Below, in pieces: positions 1-9,497 of a stretch of 64,000 nt of DNA. The stretch comes from Chryseobacterium sp. LJ668 (GTDB taxonomy: Bacteria > Bacteroidota > Bacteroidia > Flavobacteriales > Weeksellaceae). Each line of letters starts with the position of its first letter. The first letter of the stretch is position 1. Below the pieces are notes generated by a model. It did no database searches and was not told where the DNA came from. It was given only the letters and a program-made list of their open reading frames with translations. Where the stretch lies: the NCBI RefSeq assembly GCF_019613955.1, contig NZ_CP080443.1:806001-870000 (forward strand), read 5' to 3'. A program made the position numbers and the translations under genes.

Positions 1-423
1 GTACCCTGAAGGTATAATCTCAATTTTATTACTCCCAAAAATGCTTTCAAAAAGTCTGTTATTGATTGTCAGAGAAGGAATCAAACCTCTTCTTTGAGCT
101 TCGGAAGTATCTTTTCGGAATAATAAACTGTAACGCTCAGATTTATCTTTATAATAAGCTCTTGCCTGCTGAGCTGCCATAAATTCTTTGTAATCTTCCG
201 GCGACATCGCAGTAGGCTGTCCCACTACAGTATTTCCAATTTTAGGATACACATAGTACATCCCTGTTTTTATATCGTAATAGCCTTCGTAATACGTAGG
301 ATCAGTTACTTTATAATCCTTTTTTATAGAAAAGCCTTGTGGATTTTCCTGCGCAGACACATTTATTGACAAGAATAAAAATGACAGGAATATGTATATC
401 TTAAGAAACTTATTATTTTTCAC
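1..423 (-). CDS. sprA: SprA (Sov), T9SS outer-membrane translocon, N-terminal part
   Basis: This is the first 141 codons of a gene cut by the window start. The reading frame is open from a GTG at 423 down to base 1. The product begins with a signal peptide (hydrophobic stretch after KNNKFLKIY, ending near SAQE at about residue 25). It continues with a tyrosine-rich region and a stretch ending NRLFESIFGSNKIEI that I recognise from flavobacterial SprA. SprA is the very large outer-membrane channel of the type IX secretion system, needed for gliding and for export of cargo such as the protein at 11205-13154. The gene starts 6 bp after the ruvA stop, and ruvA-sprA is the usual order in Flavobacteriia. 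No ATG is available near the start, so GTG is inferred. The family call rests on about 140 of some 2400 residues. Confidence 0.85.
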   Translation of the reverse strand, partial: MKNNKFLKIYIFLSFLFLSINVSAQENPQGFSIKKDYKVTDPTYYEGYYDIKTGMYYVYPKIGNTVVGQPTAMSPEDYKEFMAAQQARAYYKDKSERYSLLFRKDTSEAQRRGLIPSLTINNRLFESIFGSNKIEIIPSGY

Positions 424-429
424 CAAAAG

Positions 430-1017
430 TTAAATATTTTTTAAAATTTGTTTTACCAATTCTTCAACAGAAATCTCCGGATCTTGCTTAATAATACGAT
501 CAGCAATTTTCTCACTCATTCTCTTAGAAATCCCTAAAACTTCTAATGCAGATAACGCCTCATCCTTACTTTTATTATTTATCAGCGCAGAATTATTTTC
601 TTCTGCACTGCCGAATTTCTGTACTTTATCCCTCAAATCAACGATGATTCGCTCAGCTGTTTTTGTTCCCAGACCTTTTGCTTTCTGAATAACGGCACTG
701 TTTTTGGAAAGTATGGCTGTAGCGATCTCGGAAAGACTTAAGGTGGACAGTAATATCAGTGCTGAAACGGCACCCACGCCATTAACACTTATTAAGAGAT
801 TAAACATTTCTTTTTCAGAACGGGTCTTAAAACCGAAAAGCAAATGTGCGTCTTCGCGTATGATTTGCTGAATGAAAAGCATGGTTTCCTGATTCAGAAT
901 CAGGGTTTGTGAGGTCATTAAACTGATGCCTACATAGTACCCAACGCCATTGACATTGATTACCACATAAGTCGGTGTAAGCTCCTGAACAATTCCTTGT
1001 AAAGAAAATATCATCAT
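430..1017 (-). CDS. ruvA: Holliday junction branch migration protein RuvA
   Basis: The 195-residue product has the normal RuvA length and domain order. An N-terminal OB fold begins IFSLQGIV, two helix-hairpin-helix motifs contain VNGVG (78-82) and KGLGTKTAERI (114-124), and a short C-terminal domain follows (about 150-195). RuvA binds the four-way junction as a tetramer and loads the RuvB motor in the cytoplasm. Either of the two adjacent Met codons could start it; the second gives the common MIFSLQG beginning. A TATATTTG box (minus strand, 1041-1034) lies 17 bp upstream and probably drives ruvA-sprA. Confidence 0.96.
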   Translation of the reverse strand: MMIFSLQGIVQELTPTYVVINVNGVGYYVGISLMTSQTLILNQETMLFIQQIIREDAHLLFGFKTRSEKEMFNLLISVNGVGAVSALILLSTLSLSEIATAILSKNSAVIQKAKGLGTKTAERIIVDLRDKVQKFGSAEENNSALINNKSKDEALSALEVLGISKRMSEKIADRIIKQDPEISVEELVKQILKNI

Positions 1018-1033
1018 TAATTTTTATAACTTC

Positions 1034-1041
1034 CAAATATA
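1034..1041 (-). promoter_or_regulatory. Candidate -7 box of the ruvA-sprA promoter
   Basis: The minus strand reads TATATTTG, a full match to the Bacteroidota -7 consensus TAnnTTTG. It sits just upstream of the ruvA start and downstream of the maeB terminator. No clear TTTG is seen 19 bp further upstream, so only half of the promoter is supported. Confidence 0.5.
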
Positions 1042-1133
1042 GTAATTTAAACTAAGTAATAAATTCATTTAACACAAGAATGATATTTAACTTTTTTTGT
1101 CATGGCAAAGACAATGATTTGATTTAAAAAACA

Positions 1134-1163
1134 AAAAAACTCCAAAGTAAGTTGGAGTTTTTT
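1134..1163 (-). terminator. Intrinsic terminator after maeB
   Basis: A 12-bp perfect stem (AAAAAACTCCAA at 1134-1145 pairing with TTGGAGTTTTTT at 1152-1163) has a 6-nt loop. On the minus strand it lies 20 bp after the maeB stop and runs into a T tract, so it ends maeB transcription and separates it from ruvA. Confidence 0.85.
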
Positions 1164-1183
1164 ATATAACTGAAGTGATGATT

Positions 1184-3472
1184 TTATTTCTTAGCTTCTC
1201 TTCTTTGCGCATCTAAAACCGCAACCGTTGCCAGATTCACAATCTCATCAACACTTGAACGCATCTGTAAAACGTGAACAGGTTGTTTCAGTCCCATCAA
1301 AATGGGTCCTATTACTTGTGCAACCTTCATTCCTCTAATAATCTTATAAGATAAGTTAGCAGATTCCAAATTCGGGAAGATAAATGTATTTGCAGGAGTT
1401 GTTCCTAATTTTGAGAAAGGATAATCACTCAAATGATCAGCATTCATCGCAAAATCAGGCTGAATTTCTCCGTCAACAATCATTTTCGGGAATTTCTCAT
1501 GAAGAATACTTACCGCTTTTGCTACTTTTTTTGAAGTATCCGAAATGGCTGCAAAATTTTCAAAACCTAACATAGCAATTCGCGGTTCGATAGCGAAAGA
1601 TTTAACGGTATATTCTGCCATTTTAGCAATATTTACCAAATCTTCAGCCGTAGGATTTTGATTAATGGAAGTATCTGCAAAGAAAATCGGTTTCTTTTCA
1701 GATAAAATCATCATCATTGCCGCTACTTTTTCAACCCCTTTATCTTTGTCGATTATTTCCAAGACAGGTCTTAAAGTAGAAACGTAATTTTTAGAAAAAC
1801 CTACTATCAATCCGTCTGTATCGCCATGTCTAAGCATCAACGGACCAAAATAATCTCTCTGGCGAACGTATCTTTTTGCTTTGTATTCGTTCATCCCTTT
1901 TCTTTGACGAAGTTTCCAAAGTGTTTCCCTGTATTTTTTTCTGTTTTCTTTCTGATCGTCGTCACTCGGATCAATGATGGGAACATCAATATTGATTCCG
2001 AAGCGCTCCATCTGCTCTTTGACGTATTTTTTATCACCTAAAAGACTAGGATAAGCTATTCCTTCTTCATACAAAATCTGAGCAGCTTTCAAAACATTAT
2101 ATTCTTCAGCGTTCCCTAAAGTAATTCTTTTAGGATTTGCTTTTGCACGGTTTTGCATCATTCTTACCAATTTCTCATCTCTTCCCATTCTGTCGAGAAG
2201 CTGAGTTTCATATTCGTCGAAATCTGCAATTGTTTTTCTTGCGATCCCGCTGTCAATCGCTGCTTTAGCAACTGCGCTTGAAACTTTAGTAATTAACCTG
2301 TTATCAAATGGTTTAGGAATAAAATATTCTCTTCCGAACTGTAAATTCTGAACGTTATATGCTAAAATTACCGCTTCAGGAACCGGTTCTTTAGCCAAAT
2401 TAGCAATTGCATGAACGGCTGCCAGTTTCATTTCTTCATTAATTCCTTTTGCCTGAACATCCAATGCTCCACGAAAAATATATGGAAATCCAAGTACGTT
2501 ATTCACCTGATTAGGATAATCACTTCTTCCAGTCGCCATGATCACATCTTTTCTGGTCGCAAGTGCCAAGTCGTAAGCGATCTCAGGATCGGGATTTGCC
2601 AATGCAAAAACGATCGGGTTTTCTTCCATGCTGCTCAACATTTCAGGCGTCATCACATTTCCTTTAGACAAACCAATGAAAACATCAGAGCCTTTTAACG
2701 CATCTTCTAGAGTGTCGATATCGGTATGGGCAACGAAATCTATTTTTTCGGGGGTAAGATTTTCTCTTTTATGGTTGATGACTCCTTTGCTGTCGCACAT
2801 CAATACGTTTTCCCTTTTCAAACCTAAAGAAATATAGAGATTGGTACAGGCAACAGCTGCCGCTCCTGCTCCATTGACAACCATTTTTACTTCTTCGATT
2901 TTTTTGCCGGCAATCTGAAGCGCGTTAATTAAAGCAGCTGCAGAAATAATTGCCGTTCCGTGTTGATCATCATGCATCAACGGAATATCCAACTCTTCTT
3001 TTAACTTCTGTTCGATATAAAAAGCTTCAGGGGCTTTGATATCTTCAAGATTGATACCACCGAAAGTGGGAGCGATTCCTTTTACGATCTGGATAAATTT
3101 ATCCGGATCTTTTTCGTCAATTTCTATATCAAAAACATTGATGTCAGCAAAGATTTTAAACAAAAGACCTTTTCCTTCCATTACCGGCTTTGAAGCTTCC
3201 GCACCGATGTCGCCTAAACCGAGAACTGCAGTTCCGTTTGAGATTACGGCAACCAGATTTCCTTTTCCTGTATAATCGTAAACGGTTTCAGGATGGTGAT
3301 GAATTTCCATACAGGGCACGGCAACTCCCGGAGAATATGCCAGTGACAAATCTCTTTGCGAAGAGTGCGGCTTTGAAGGAATGACTTCAATTTTTCCTTT
3401 CGGTTCTGCTTTATGGTAATCTAACGCGGCCTGATTGAAATTTTTTTCGTCGCGGTGAGTTTTATTCGACAT
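1184..3472 (-). CDS. maeB: NADP-dependent malic enzyme with C-terminal phosphotransacetylase-like domain
   Basis: The 762-residue protein is a MaeB-type hybrid. The malic enzyme half (about 1-430) shows YSPGVAVPC (46-54), NGTAVLGLGDIG (79-90), DIKAP (144-148), HDDQHGTA (167-174) and a VNGAGAAAVA nucleotide-binding loop near 199. The C-terminal half (about 430-762) resembles phosphate acetyltransferase and in this family is regulatory rather than catalytic. It decarboxylates malate oxidatively to pyruvate with NADP+, supplying NADPH and pyruvate in the cytosol. It follows the upstream kinase by 16 bp and probably shares its transcript, and it ends at a strong terminator (1134-1163). Confidence 0.95.
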   Translation of the reverse strand: MSNKTHRDEKNFNQAALDYHKAEPKGKIEVIPSKPHSSQRDLSLAYSPGVAVPCMEIHHHPETVYDYTGKGNLVAVISNGTAVLGLGDIGAEASKPVMEGKGLLFKIFADINVFDIEIDEKDPDKFIQIVKGIAPTFGGINLEDIKAPEAFYIEQKLKEELDIPLMHDDQHGTAIISAAALINALQIAGKKIEEVKMVVNGAGAAAVACTNLYISLGLKRENVLMCDSKGVINHKRENLTPEKIDFVAHTDIDTLEDALKGSDVFIGLSKGNVMTPEMLSSMEENPIVFALANPDPEIAYDLALATRKDVIMATGRSDYPNQVNNVLGFPYIFRGALDVQAKGINEEMKLAAVHAIANLAKEPVPEAVILAYNVQNLQFGREYFIPKPFDNRLITKVSSAVAKAAIDSGIARKTIADFDEYETQLLDRMGRDEKLVRMMQNRAKANPKRITLGNAEEYNVLKAAQILYEEGIAYPSLLGDKKYVKEQMERFGINIDVPIIDPSDDDQKENRKKYRETLWKLRQRKGMNEYKAKRYVRQRDYFGPLMLRHGDTDGLIVGFSKNYVSTLRPVLEIIDKDKGVEKVAAMMMILSEKKPIFFADTSINQNPTAEDLVNIAKMAEYTVKSFAIEPRIAMLGFENFAAISDTSKKVAKAVSILHEKFPKMIVDGEIQPDFAMNADHLSDYPFSKLGTTPANTFIFPNLESANLSYKIIRGMKVAQVIGPILMGLKQPVHVLQMRSSVDEIVNLATVAVLDAQRREAKK

Positions 3473-3488
3473 AGAATTTTCTGTTTAT

Positions 3489-4340
3489 TTAAAGTATATA
3501 TTTAATATGGTAGCTGACTAAACTTTCGATAGGTTTTTGTACAACGTGTCCCACATTCAGTTGAAGTTCTGAAGCTACAGAACGTAGAATATTTTCGTAA
3601 TAATAAGCAATTGACCCGATAAAATTAATTTCGGATTCTTTGGATTCTTCATATGGAAGAACCTGGTATTCGAAGAAATTCTTCATCTCTTCGGAAACCA
3701 TCTTTATAAAATAGGGATGATCTTTTCGTTCGACCACAAATTTATTGAAATCTGCCAGGAAAGCATTCGGCCTTGTCGTGTGATACATATTTATCAGCGC
3801 TTCATCAATAGTGAGGTGATAAGTTTCTTCAAATTCGATATGAAGATCTTGGGGAAGCTTCTGCATAAAATATCTACGTACCAATTGTTTTCCAATAGCA
3901 CTTCCGCTTCCTTCGTCACCGATTAGAATACCAAGTGAAGGAAGTTTTATTTTTAAATTTTCGCCATCAAAATAACAAGAATTGGAACCAGTACCCATAA
4001 TACAAACGATTGCAGGTTTACCATTATATGCTGCATATGCTGCTGCAGCCAAATCTTCTTTTACGGTGATTTTAGCATTAATGAAAACTCTGCCTACTTC
4101 ATGTTCGATAGTATCGCGATTTTGCTTCACACCACATCCTGAACCATAGAAATAAATCTTGGTAATAGAGTTTTTTACAGTTGTTAAGCTTGTATTTTTT
4201 TCTATTTCCGGAACAATAAGTTCTCTGCTGATAAAATTGGGATTGAAGCCAATGGTTTCAGTTTTTAGGAATACATTTTTGAATTCGTCTAAAATTACCC
4301 AGTCTGATTTTGTAGAACCACTATCAACAATAGCAATCAT
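3489..4340 (-). CDS. BadF/BadG/BcrA/BcrD-type ATPase, N-acetylglucosamine kinase-like
   Basis: The 283-residue protein has the ASKHA kinase fold. A phosphate-1 loop DSGSTKSDW lies at 6-14, a second glycine loop GTGSNS at 116-121, and a GDEGSGSAIG motif at 141-150. These match the bacterial group annotated as N-acetylglucosamine kinase-like. The iron-sulfur cysteine cluster typical of true BadF activators is not evident, so a sugar kinase role is more likely; the substrate cannot be read from sequence. It is the first gene of a two-gene unit with maeB. Confidence 0.8.
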   Translation of the reverse strand: MIAIVDSGSTKSDWVILDEFKNVFLKTETIGFNPNFISRELIVPEIEKNTSLTTVKNSITKIYFYGSGCGVKQNRDTIEHEVGRVFINAKITVKEDLAAAAYAAYNGKPAIVCIMGTGSNSCYFDGENLKIKLPSLGILIGDEGSGSAIGKQLVRRYFMQKLPQDLHIEFEETYHLTIDEALINMYHTTRPNAFLADFNKFVVERKDHPYFIKMVSEEMKNFFEYQVLPYEESKESEINFIGSIAYYYENILRSVASELQLNVGHVVQKPIESLVSYHIKYIL

Positions 4341-4426
4341 AATTCTTATTTTAAGAGTGCTAAATTATGAATTTATCTTTAAATAGCCCTTAAAAACAGA
4401 TAAGGATACCCTCTTAATGATTAAGC

Positions 4427-4690
4427 TCAGCTTTTGATTTCGGTTTTATTTTCGTTAAACTGTATGAGCCAGTCCTCTATCTCTTCTTCAAGATAGGAAG
4501 TTTGCATTACCATGGCATTTATAAAGTCATCGGGAACAGAATTGCCCTCTGTATTTTCAAGATTCCAAAGTTCATTAGACATATTTTCATACTCTGAGTA
4601 GACTCTTTTGAAACGAGTATTTTCTTTTTCCAAAGCTTCAATATTTTTCTGTTGAAGCTGAAATTTCCTGTATTTGTTTTGAGATTTCAT
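4427..4690 (-). CDS. Small coiled-coil protein, unknown function
   Basis: An ATG at 4690 (MKSQNKYRKFQ) gives 87 residues. A longer reading from 4744 adds 18 residues without coiled-coil character and is less likely. The first half is rich in Q, K and E with regular hydrophobic spacing and probably forms a coiled coil. The C-terminal part is acidic. There is no signal peptide, and I do not recognise the family. It stands alone between the kinase and the divergent gtrA-like gene. Confidence 0.55.
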   Translation of the reverse strand: MKSQNKYRKFQLQQKNIEALEKENTRFKRVYSEYENMSNELWNLENTEGNSVPDDFINAMVMQTSYLEEEIEDWLIQFNENKTEIKS

Positions 4691-4895
4691 ACAAATATTT
4701 TGATTATTTTGATGTGTAAAATTTGAGCGAGCTGCCTCAATCAATTAGTACAAGATAGAAAAACCATCAACAGAGTAAGTTGAAAATGAATTTATTATCA
4801 GGTATGTCTCCTTTTATTCTAGAAATTAAATTTAGAAATTATTTTGATGAGAAAAAAAACTTTAACATCTTTTTTCACTGTTTAACATATAGTTA

Positions 4896-4903
4896 TAAAT
4901 TTG
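4896..4903 (+). promoter_or_regulatory. Candidate -7 box upstream of the gtrA-like gene
   Basis: TAAATTTG matches the TAnnTTTG consensus 16 bp before the ATG at 4920. The -33 region is T-rich but lacks a clear TTTG. Confidence 0.45.
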
Positions 4904-4919
4904 CACATTACTAGATTAC

Positions 4920-5378
4920 ATGAGAGAACTATTGCTGCGCCACAAACAAGTCCTGTTTTTTATCATTGCAGGCGGACTGAGTGCTATTGTTGAAATTGGA
5001 AGTTTTAAGATATTGAGCACTTATCTTCCGCAATTTATATTAAATGAGAAAAATTTCAATGGTATACATTATCCGTTAAGTAATATATTCTCTACGAGCT
5101 GTGGTATTTTATCGAATTATTTTCTCAGCATCTGGTTTGTTTTTGAAAGAGGAAAACATTCTAAAAAGAGAGAATTTGTATATTTCATGGGAGTTTCTTT
5201 TGTTTCAACTTTAGTGAGTTTATTTTTCTTCCAGATATTCTACAGTTTTATATTTAAAGATAATATTGATTTAATTTTTTATACCTTGAGTCCCGAAATG
5301 ATCAGTAAAATCGCTGCGATTCTGCTGGTTTCCATTCTTAACTATTCGGTGAAGAAGAAAGTAATTTTTAATGGTTGA
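4920..5378 (+). CDS. GtrA-like family membrane protein
   Basis: The 152-residue protein has four predicted membrane helices (about 11-30, 55-78, 85-110, 128-148). It begins with the GtrA-type pattern FFIIAGGLSAIVEIGSFK. Members of PF04138 are thought to help flip polyprenyl-linked sugars or otherwise serve in cell-surface polysaccharide synthesis. The stop is 3 bp before the GTG of the acyltransferase gene, so the two are co-transcribed. Confidence 0.8.
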   Translation: MRELLLRHKQVLFFIIAGGLSAIVEIGSFKILSTYLPQFILNEKNFNGIHYPLSNIFSTSCGILSNYFLSIWFVFERGKHSKKREFVYFMGVSFVSTLVSLFFFQIFYSFIFKDNIDLIFYTLSPEMISKIAAILLVSILNYSVKKKVIFNG

Positions 5379-5381
5379 TTT

Positions 5382-6107
5382 GTGGTAAAGATTTTAAATT
5401 ATCTCTGGAGGTTTTGGCTGATTGTGCTGGCATTTTTGCTGACGATTATTTTGGGGTTGCCCGTCTATCTCTTTTCTCTTAATGAGAAAACTTATAAATA
5501 TGCTTATATTTTTATCCGAGTATGGTGTTACGGAGTTTTCTACGGAATGGGTATGAGATATGAACTCATTAATCTCACTGACAAGAAAATCGATAAAAAC
5601 ACACAATATGTTGTGATTTCGAATCATACTTCAATCATGGACATTATGCTTCCGTGCATTTTATTTCCTAATCACCCACTTTGCTATGTCGGCAAAAAAG
5701 AACTTGTGAAAATTCCTATTTTTGGGACGATTTATAAAAGAATTTGTGTGATGGTTGACCGAAACAGCCCAAGAAGTCGTGCCGATGTGTACAGAAGATG
5801 TGCCGAAAAGATGGAAGAAGGAAACAGTATTGTACTTTTCCCGGAAGGAGGTGTTCCTGATGATACATCAGTAGTTCTCGATCAGTTTAAAGACGGAGCA
5901 TTTACTTTATCTTCCAAGCATCATTCGCCGATTGCAGTATTTACTTTTATTGGTTTAAAAGAAATGTTTCCGTTTGATAACTCAAAAGGCTATCCCGGAA
6001 AAGTGAAAGTATATTTTAATGATATTATAGCTCCGAGTGATTCTCCAAAGGATTTGAAATTGTCTTCATTTGAGACAATAAAAAAAACTTTAACTGAACG
6101 TAGTTAA
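5382..6107 (+). CDS. 1-acyl-sn-glycerol-3-phosphate acyltransferase family protein (PlsC-like)
   Basis: The 241-residue protein has a hydrophobic N-terminus (about 10-32). It carries acyltransferase block I NHTSIMD (the H(x)4D pair is H82 and D87) and block III FPEGG (153-157). The family moves acyl chains onto lysophosphatidate at the inner membrane. Translation appears to start at a GTG 3 bp after the upstream stop, suggesting coupling. Whether this is the housekeeping PlsC or a lyso-lipid or aminolipid acyltransferase cannot be decided here. Confidence 0.85.
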   Translation: MVKILNYLWRFWLIVLAFLLTIILGLPVYLFSLNEKTYKYAYIFIRVWCYGVFYGMGMRYELINLTDKKIDKNTQYVVISNHTSIMDIMLPCILFPNHPLCYVGKKELVKIPIFGTIYKRICVMVDRNSPRSRADVYRRCAEKMEEGNSIVLFPEGGVPDDTSVVLDQFKDGAFTLSSKHHSPIAVFTFIGLKEMFPFDNSKGYPGKVKVYFNDIIAPSDSPKDLKLSSFETIKKTLTERS

Positions 6108-6121
6108 TCAAAGAAAAAAAT

Positions 6122-6129
6122 TATATTTG
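6122..6129 (+). promoter_or_regulatory. Candidate -7 box of the sugar transporter promoter
   Basis: TATATTTG fits TAnnTTTG, 26 bp before the transporter ATG and just after the plsC-like stop. The -33 element is not convincing. Confidence 0.45.
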
Positions 6130-6154
6130 TTGTTAAGATTTTTTAAAAACAAAT

Positions 6155-7924
6155 ATGTCTAAAACAACTCAACCAACTAATTACCCCGCACTTTATACAC
6201 TTATACTGGTGTTTTTCTTCTGGGGATTCATCGCAGCAGGGAACAGTATCTTCATTCCATTCTGTAAAAACTACTTTTCACTAGACCAGTTTCAGTCACA
6301 GCTGATCGATTTCGCATTTTACACCGCCTATTTTCTTGGTGCATTATTCCTTTTTATTGCCAGTACAATAAAGGGTATCGACATCATTGGAAAATGGGGC
6401 TATAAAAAAAGTATTGTGTATGGGCTCCTACTTTCCGCTGTAGGTGCTGCAATCATGATTATCGCTGTAAAGAGTAATGTATATTACGGGATGCTCATCG
6501 GCTTATTTGTAGTAGCATTAGGTTTTTCTATCCAGCAGACTGCAGCAAACCCATTTGCTGTACTTTTGGGTGATCCAAAAACAGGAACCAGCCGACAAAA
6601 TCTTGCAGGAGGTGTAAATTCTTTTGGTACTTCAATCGGTCCTATCATCGTGGGTCTTGCTCTTTTCGGAACGACGGCTACCGTTGATAACGATCAGATC
6701 AAACATTTACCTTTAGACAAAGTAATTTTATTGTATACCGCAGTTGGAGCATTATTTTTAATCGCCGCCGGAATCTTTTATTTTTCTAAAAAACTACCTG
6801 CAGGAATTTCTACAGAACCAATGGAAAAGGCAGGAAAAGCAAGAAAAAATCTGATTGCAATGACTGCTTTAGTAATTATCTGTTTCATTCCTGTATTTGC
6901 AAGTTATAACTCTGATGCTGCTAAAAAAATTGAAGTTATCAGTAATGAAATAACAGCTTTAGACAACAGCAAAAAAGCTGAAACTAATGTTGCAAATATT
7001 GAAACGATTCAAAAAAATATTGACACTAAAAAGGTAGAATTACAGGAAGTAAAACATCCATTAGAAAAGCAAAGAATGTACTATTTAGGTGGCGCATTGT
7101 TAGCTGTAGTTCTATGTCTTGTTTATGCAAATACAAGTTCTAAGAAAAACCCTGAAGGATGGGGCGCTATGAAATATCCTCAACTTGTTTTAGGAATGCT
7201 TGCAATCCTTGCTTATGTAGGAGTTGAAGTTGCCATCGGAAGTAATTTGGGCGAACTTTTAAGTTTACCGGAATTTGGTGGTCATCAATCATCTGATTTA
7301 GCTCCTTATATTTCTATGTATTGGGGAAGTTTAATGATTGGTAGATGGACAGGAGCAATCAGCGTTTTCAATTTGAATAAACAACAGCAGATGATTGCAA
7401 CGATTATCGTTCCTTTTGTGGCATTTTTTGTTATCATTGGAATTAATATGATTGCGCAAAAGGATATGTCGCATTTATATTATTATGCAATTTGTATTGT
7501 AATTCAGGTGATCTTATTCTTAGTAAGTAAAAATAAGCCGGCTTTAACTCTGATTATTTTCGGATTATTCGGAGTAACCGCAATGGTTATTGGTTTGCTT
7601 ACAACAGGTAACATTGCTATTTATGCATTCCTTTCCGGAGGTTTGGCTTGTAGTATTATGTGGCCATCTATTTTTACTTTAGCTATTACAGGATTAGGAA
7701 AATATACAGCTCAAGGTTCCGCATTTTTAGTAATGATGATTTTGGGAGGGGGTATTATTCCACCATTACAAGGGAAGCTTTCTGATATTATTGGTATTCA
7801 CAGTTCATATATCATTCCGGTATTATGTTTTGCTTATATCACTGTTTTTGCTTACATGGCAAGAAAAGCTTTAAGTAAGCAGGGAATTAATGTTGACGTT
7901 TTAGAGTCTGATGGTGCGCATTAA
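6155..7924 (+). CDS. FHS-family sugar MFS transporter with a central insertion
   Basis: The 589-residue protein resembles the fucose/glucose-galactose:H+ symporter branch of the MFS ([17 protein letters not shown] near the start, [16 protein letters not shown] in the middle of the N-half, [14 protein letters not shown] near the C-end). Such transporters are usually 400-440 residues. Here the two halves are separated by about 120 extra residues. These include a charged coiled-coil-like stretch (about 255-305, with repeated KK/NI/ET spacing) flanked by extra hydrophobic segments. The substrate is unknown. The gene overlaps the next by 14 bp. Confidence 0.85.
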   Translation: MSKTTQPTNYPALYTLILVFFFWGFIAAGNSIFIPFCKNYFSLDQFQSQLIDFAFYTAYFLGALFLFIASTIKGIDIIGKWGYKKSIVYGLLLSAVGAAIMIIAVKSNVYYGMLIGLFVVALGFSIQQTAANPFAVLLGDPKTGTSRQNLAGGVNSFGTSIGPIIVGLALFGTTATVDNDQIKHLPLDKVILLYTAVGALFLIAAGIFYFSKKLPAGISTEPMEKAGKARKNLIAMTALVIICFIPVFASYNSDAAKKIEVISNEITALDNSKKAETNVANIETIQKNIDTKKVELQEVKHPLEKQRMYYLGGALLAVVLCLVYANTSSKKNPEGWGAMKYPQLVLGMLAILAYVGVEVAIGSNLGELLSLPEFGGHQSSDLAPYISMYWGSLMIGRWTGAISVFNLNKQQQMIATIIVPFVAFFVIIGINMIAQKDMSHLYYYAICIVIQVILFLVSKNKPALTLIIFGLFGVTAMVIGLLTTGNIAIYAFLSGGLACSIMWPSIFTLAITGLGKYTAQGSAFLVMMILGGGIIPPLQGKLSDIIGIHSSYIIPVLCFAYITVFAYMARKALSKQGINVDVLESDGAH

Positions 7925-8969
7925 TCAATCAAAAACATATCATAAAAAGAGATTTTGGGCAGCTATTTTAGTTGTCCAAATTCTTTTGTTTTTTATATGT
8001 TCAAAGTTGCGGATCATGGTTTCCTTGTTTGAAGACTTCTTTGAAATTCAAAAGAAAACCCATCAGCTTGTATTCTCATGGATTCCTATTTCAATTGGAG
8101 ATGTATTGTATGTATTATCCGGTATTTGTATTATATATCTGATCATTTTGTGCTGTCGTAAAAAAAACAGAAAAGCTGCAATCATTAAAGCTTTAGTTCT
8201 TATCAATATCTTTTACTTCACTTATCAGATTTTTTGGGGAATGCTCTATTTTCAGACACCGATTATTCTCAAACTTCCGATAGCAGAAATTACATTAGAA
8301 AAAAGAAAAAATTTAGCTTTAAAATATTTAGAAAAGTGCAAACAGACAAGATCTTTGGTAAAAGAAGATGATCAGGGTGTTTTTAAGGTTAATGATCTGA
8401 AAAGTATACAGTCAGAAATTCTCAGGCAGCAAACTCAAATTCCTTCTTTTATTACAGATAAAAAAAGTGCTGATATCAACAGTTTTAAGCCAAGCTTATT
8501 TAAAAATGTGATGAGTTTTACAGGTATTTTAGGATATTATAATCCTTTTACTTCAGAAGCTCACTATAATGCAGATTTACCTTCTTCTTACCTGCCGTTT
8601 ACGCTGGCTCACGAAAGCTCTCATCAGCTTGGATTTGCCCGTGAGCAGGAAGCAAACTTTATTGGATATTTAATAGGTATCAATTCATCAAATTCTGAAC
8701 TTAAATACAGTACAGAATATTTTACATTAAAAAGTCTATTAAACTCTATTGTTTATGAAGATAAAAAGTTTGTCGATGATTTGCTTAAAAATTATTCTAC
8801 AGCCATGAAGCGAGACCGAATGTATGAAAGAAAGTTTGTAACTGAACATCAAGGATGGTTAAACGATTTTTTTGGTTTCACCAACAATCTCTTTCTTAAA
8901 AGTAATCAACAGGAAGGATCTGTGACTTACTCCTATTTCGTCGATCTGCTTATGCATTACGAAAAGTAA
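7911..8969 (+). CDS. DUF3810 membrane protein with HExxH motif
   Basis: The 352-residue protein has three N-terminal membrane segments (about 15-32, 60-82, 92-115) and an outward domain containing HESSH (234-238) followed by E245 and E247. This is the zinc-metalloprotease-like signature of DUF3810, a Bacteroidota family without a tested function. It overlaps the transporter gene by 14 bp in a different frame, so translation is probably coupled. Confidence 0.85.
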   Translation: MVRINQSKTYHKKRFWAAILVVQILLFFICSKLRIMVSLFEDFFEIQKKTHQLVFSWIPISIGDVLYVLSGICIIYLIILCCRKKNRKAAIIKALVLINIFYFTYQIFWGMLYFQTPIILKLPIAEITLEKRKNLALKYLEKCKQTRSLVKEDDQGVFKVNDLKSIQSEILRQQTQIPSFITDKKSADINSFKPSLFKNVMSFTGILGYYNPFTSEAHYNADLPSSYLPFTLAHESSHQLGFAREQEANFIGYLIGINSSNSELKYSTEYFTLKSLLNSIVYEDKKFVDDLLKNYSTAMKRDRMYERKFVTEHQGWLNDFFGFTNNLFLKSNQQEGSVTYSYFVDLLMHYEK

Positions 8970-8981
8970 AATATAAAAAAA

Positions 8982-9005
8982 GAATCGTATCCTAAGATAC
9001 GATTC
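8982..9005. terminator. Hairpin after the DUF3810 gene
   Basis: A perfect 10-bp stem (GAATCGTATC / GATACGATTC) with a CTAA loop lies 13 bp after the DUF3810 stop. There is an A tract before it and no T tract after it on the plus strand. The T tract is on the minus strand, where no gene obviously needs it, so efficiency as a plus-strand terminator is uncertain. Confidence 0.6.
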
Positions 9006-9355
9006 TAAAAACACAAATGATGAAAAAAAATTTATTACCTTGACTTGTTCCCTCATTCAAGGCTTGGTAAAAGTACAACAATATTTTTAATTTCAAAATT
9101 ATAAATGATCTTTTATTTCAATTTTAAGAAAACTTTATGATTTTTTAAGTTTGATGTTAAAATAATTCCCAATTTGATGATTTACAACTTTTTTATGATT
9201 TTTTCTCTATGGATAAAAATCAACAAACAAATCAATTAGATATTAAAAAATAAACAAAAACTTACAACATTTATTACATTATAAATCCAATATAAAATTA
9301 CAATAAAAAATAAAAATTCAGAAAACAATAATAATTCACTAATTGATATTATTTA
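9006..9355. other. Very AT-rich gap without a recognisable gene
   Basis: Just after the hairpin is an 8-codon reading frame (9018-9044, MMKKNLLP). It is followed by an inverted repeat CCTTGA / TCAAGG (9040-9062 region). The rest is A/T-rich with no codon structure, RNA gene or convincing promoter that I can see. Confidence 0.5.
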
Positions 9356-9363
9356 TAAATTTG
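9356..9363 (+). promoter_or_regulatory. Candidate -7 box of a small transcription unit
   Basis: TAAATTTG matches TAnnTTTG exactly, 37 bp before the ATG of a 22-codon frame and about 140 bp before a strong terminator. An ATTC lies at the -33 distance, a weak match to TTTG. Confidence 0.4.
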
Positions 9364-9399
9364 AGACAATACGTTTTTGATTAGAAAATCTTTTGAATT

Positions 9400-9468
9400 A
9401 TGACTTCAAACATGTTTTTTAAAAATGATATTTATAAATTTATAGTGAGAGTAAATGGTGGTGTATAG
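9400..9468 (+). CDS. Possible 22-residue small protein
   Basis: The frame ATG to TAG encodes 22 residues, starting MTSNMFFKND and ending VRVNGGV. A -7 box lies upstream and a T-rich terminator begins 29 bp after the stop, so it could be the only coding content of a short transcript. The terminal GG recalls leader peptides, but no partner gene is nearby and chance is a fair explanation. The unit might instead be a non-coding RNA. Confidence 0.25.
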   Translation: MTSNMFFKNDIYKFIVRVNGGV

Positions 9469-9497
9469 CATGTAGAAATGCTATTAAATATAATAAG

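Noticed and set aside
827..1036. Overlapping minus-strand frame inside ruvA
   Set aside because: It lies within ruvA in another frame and has no domain or start context.
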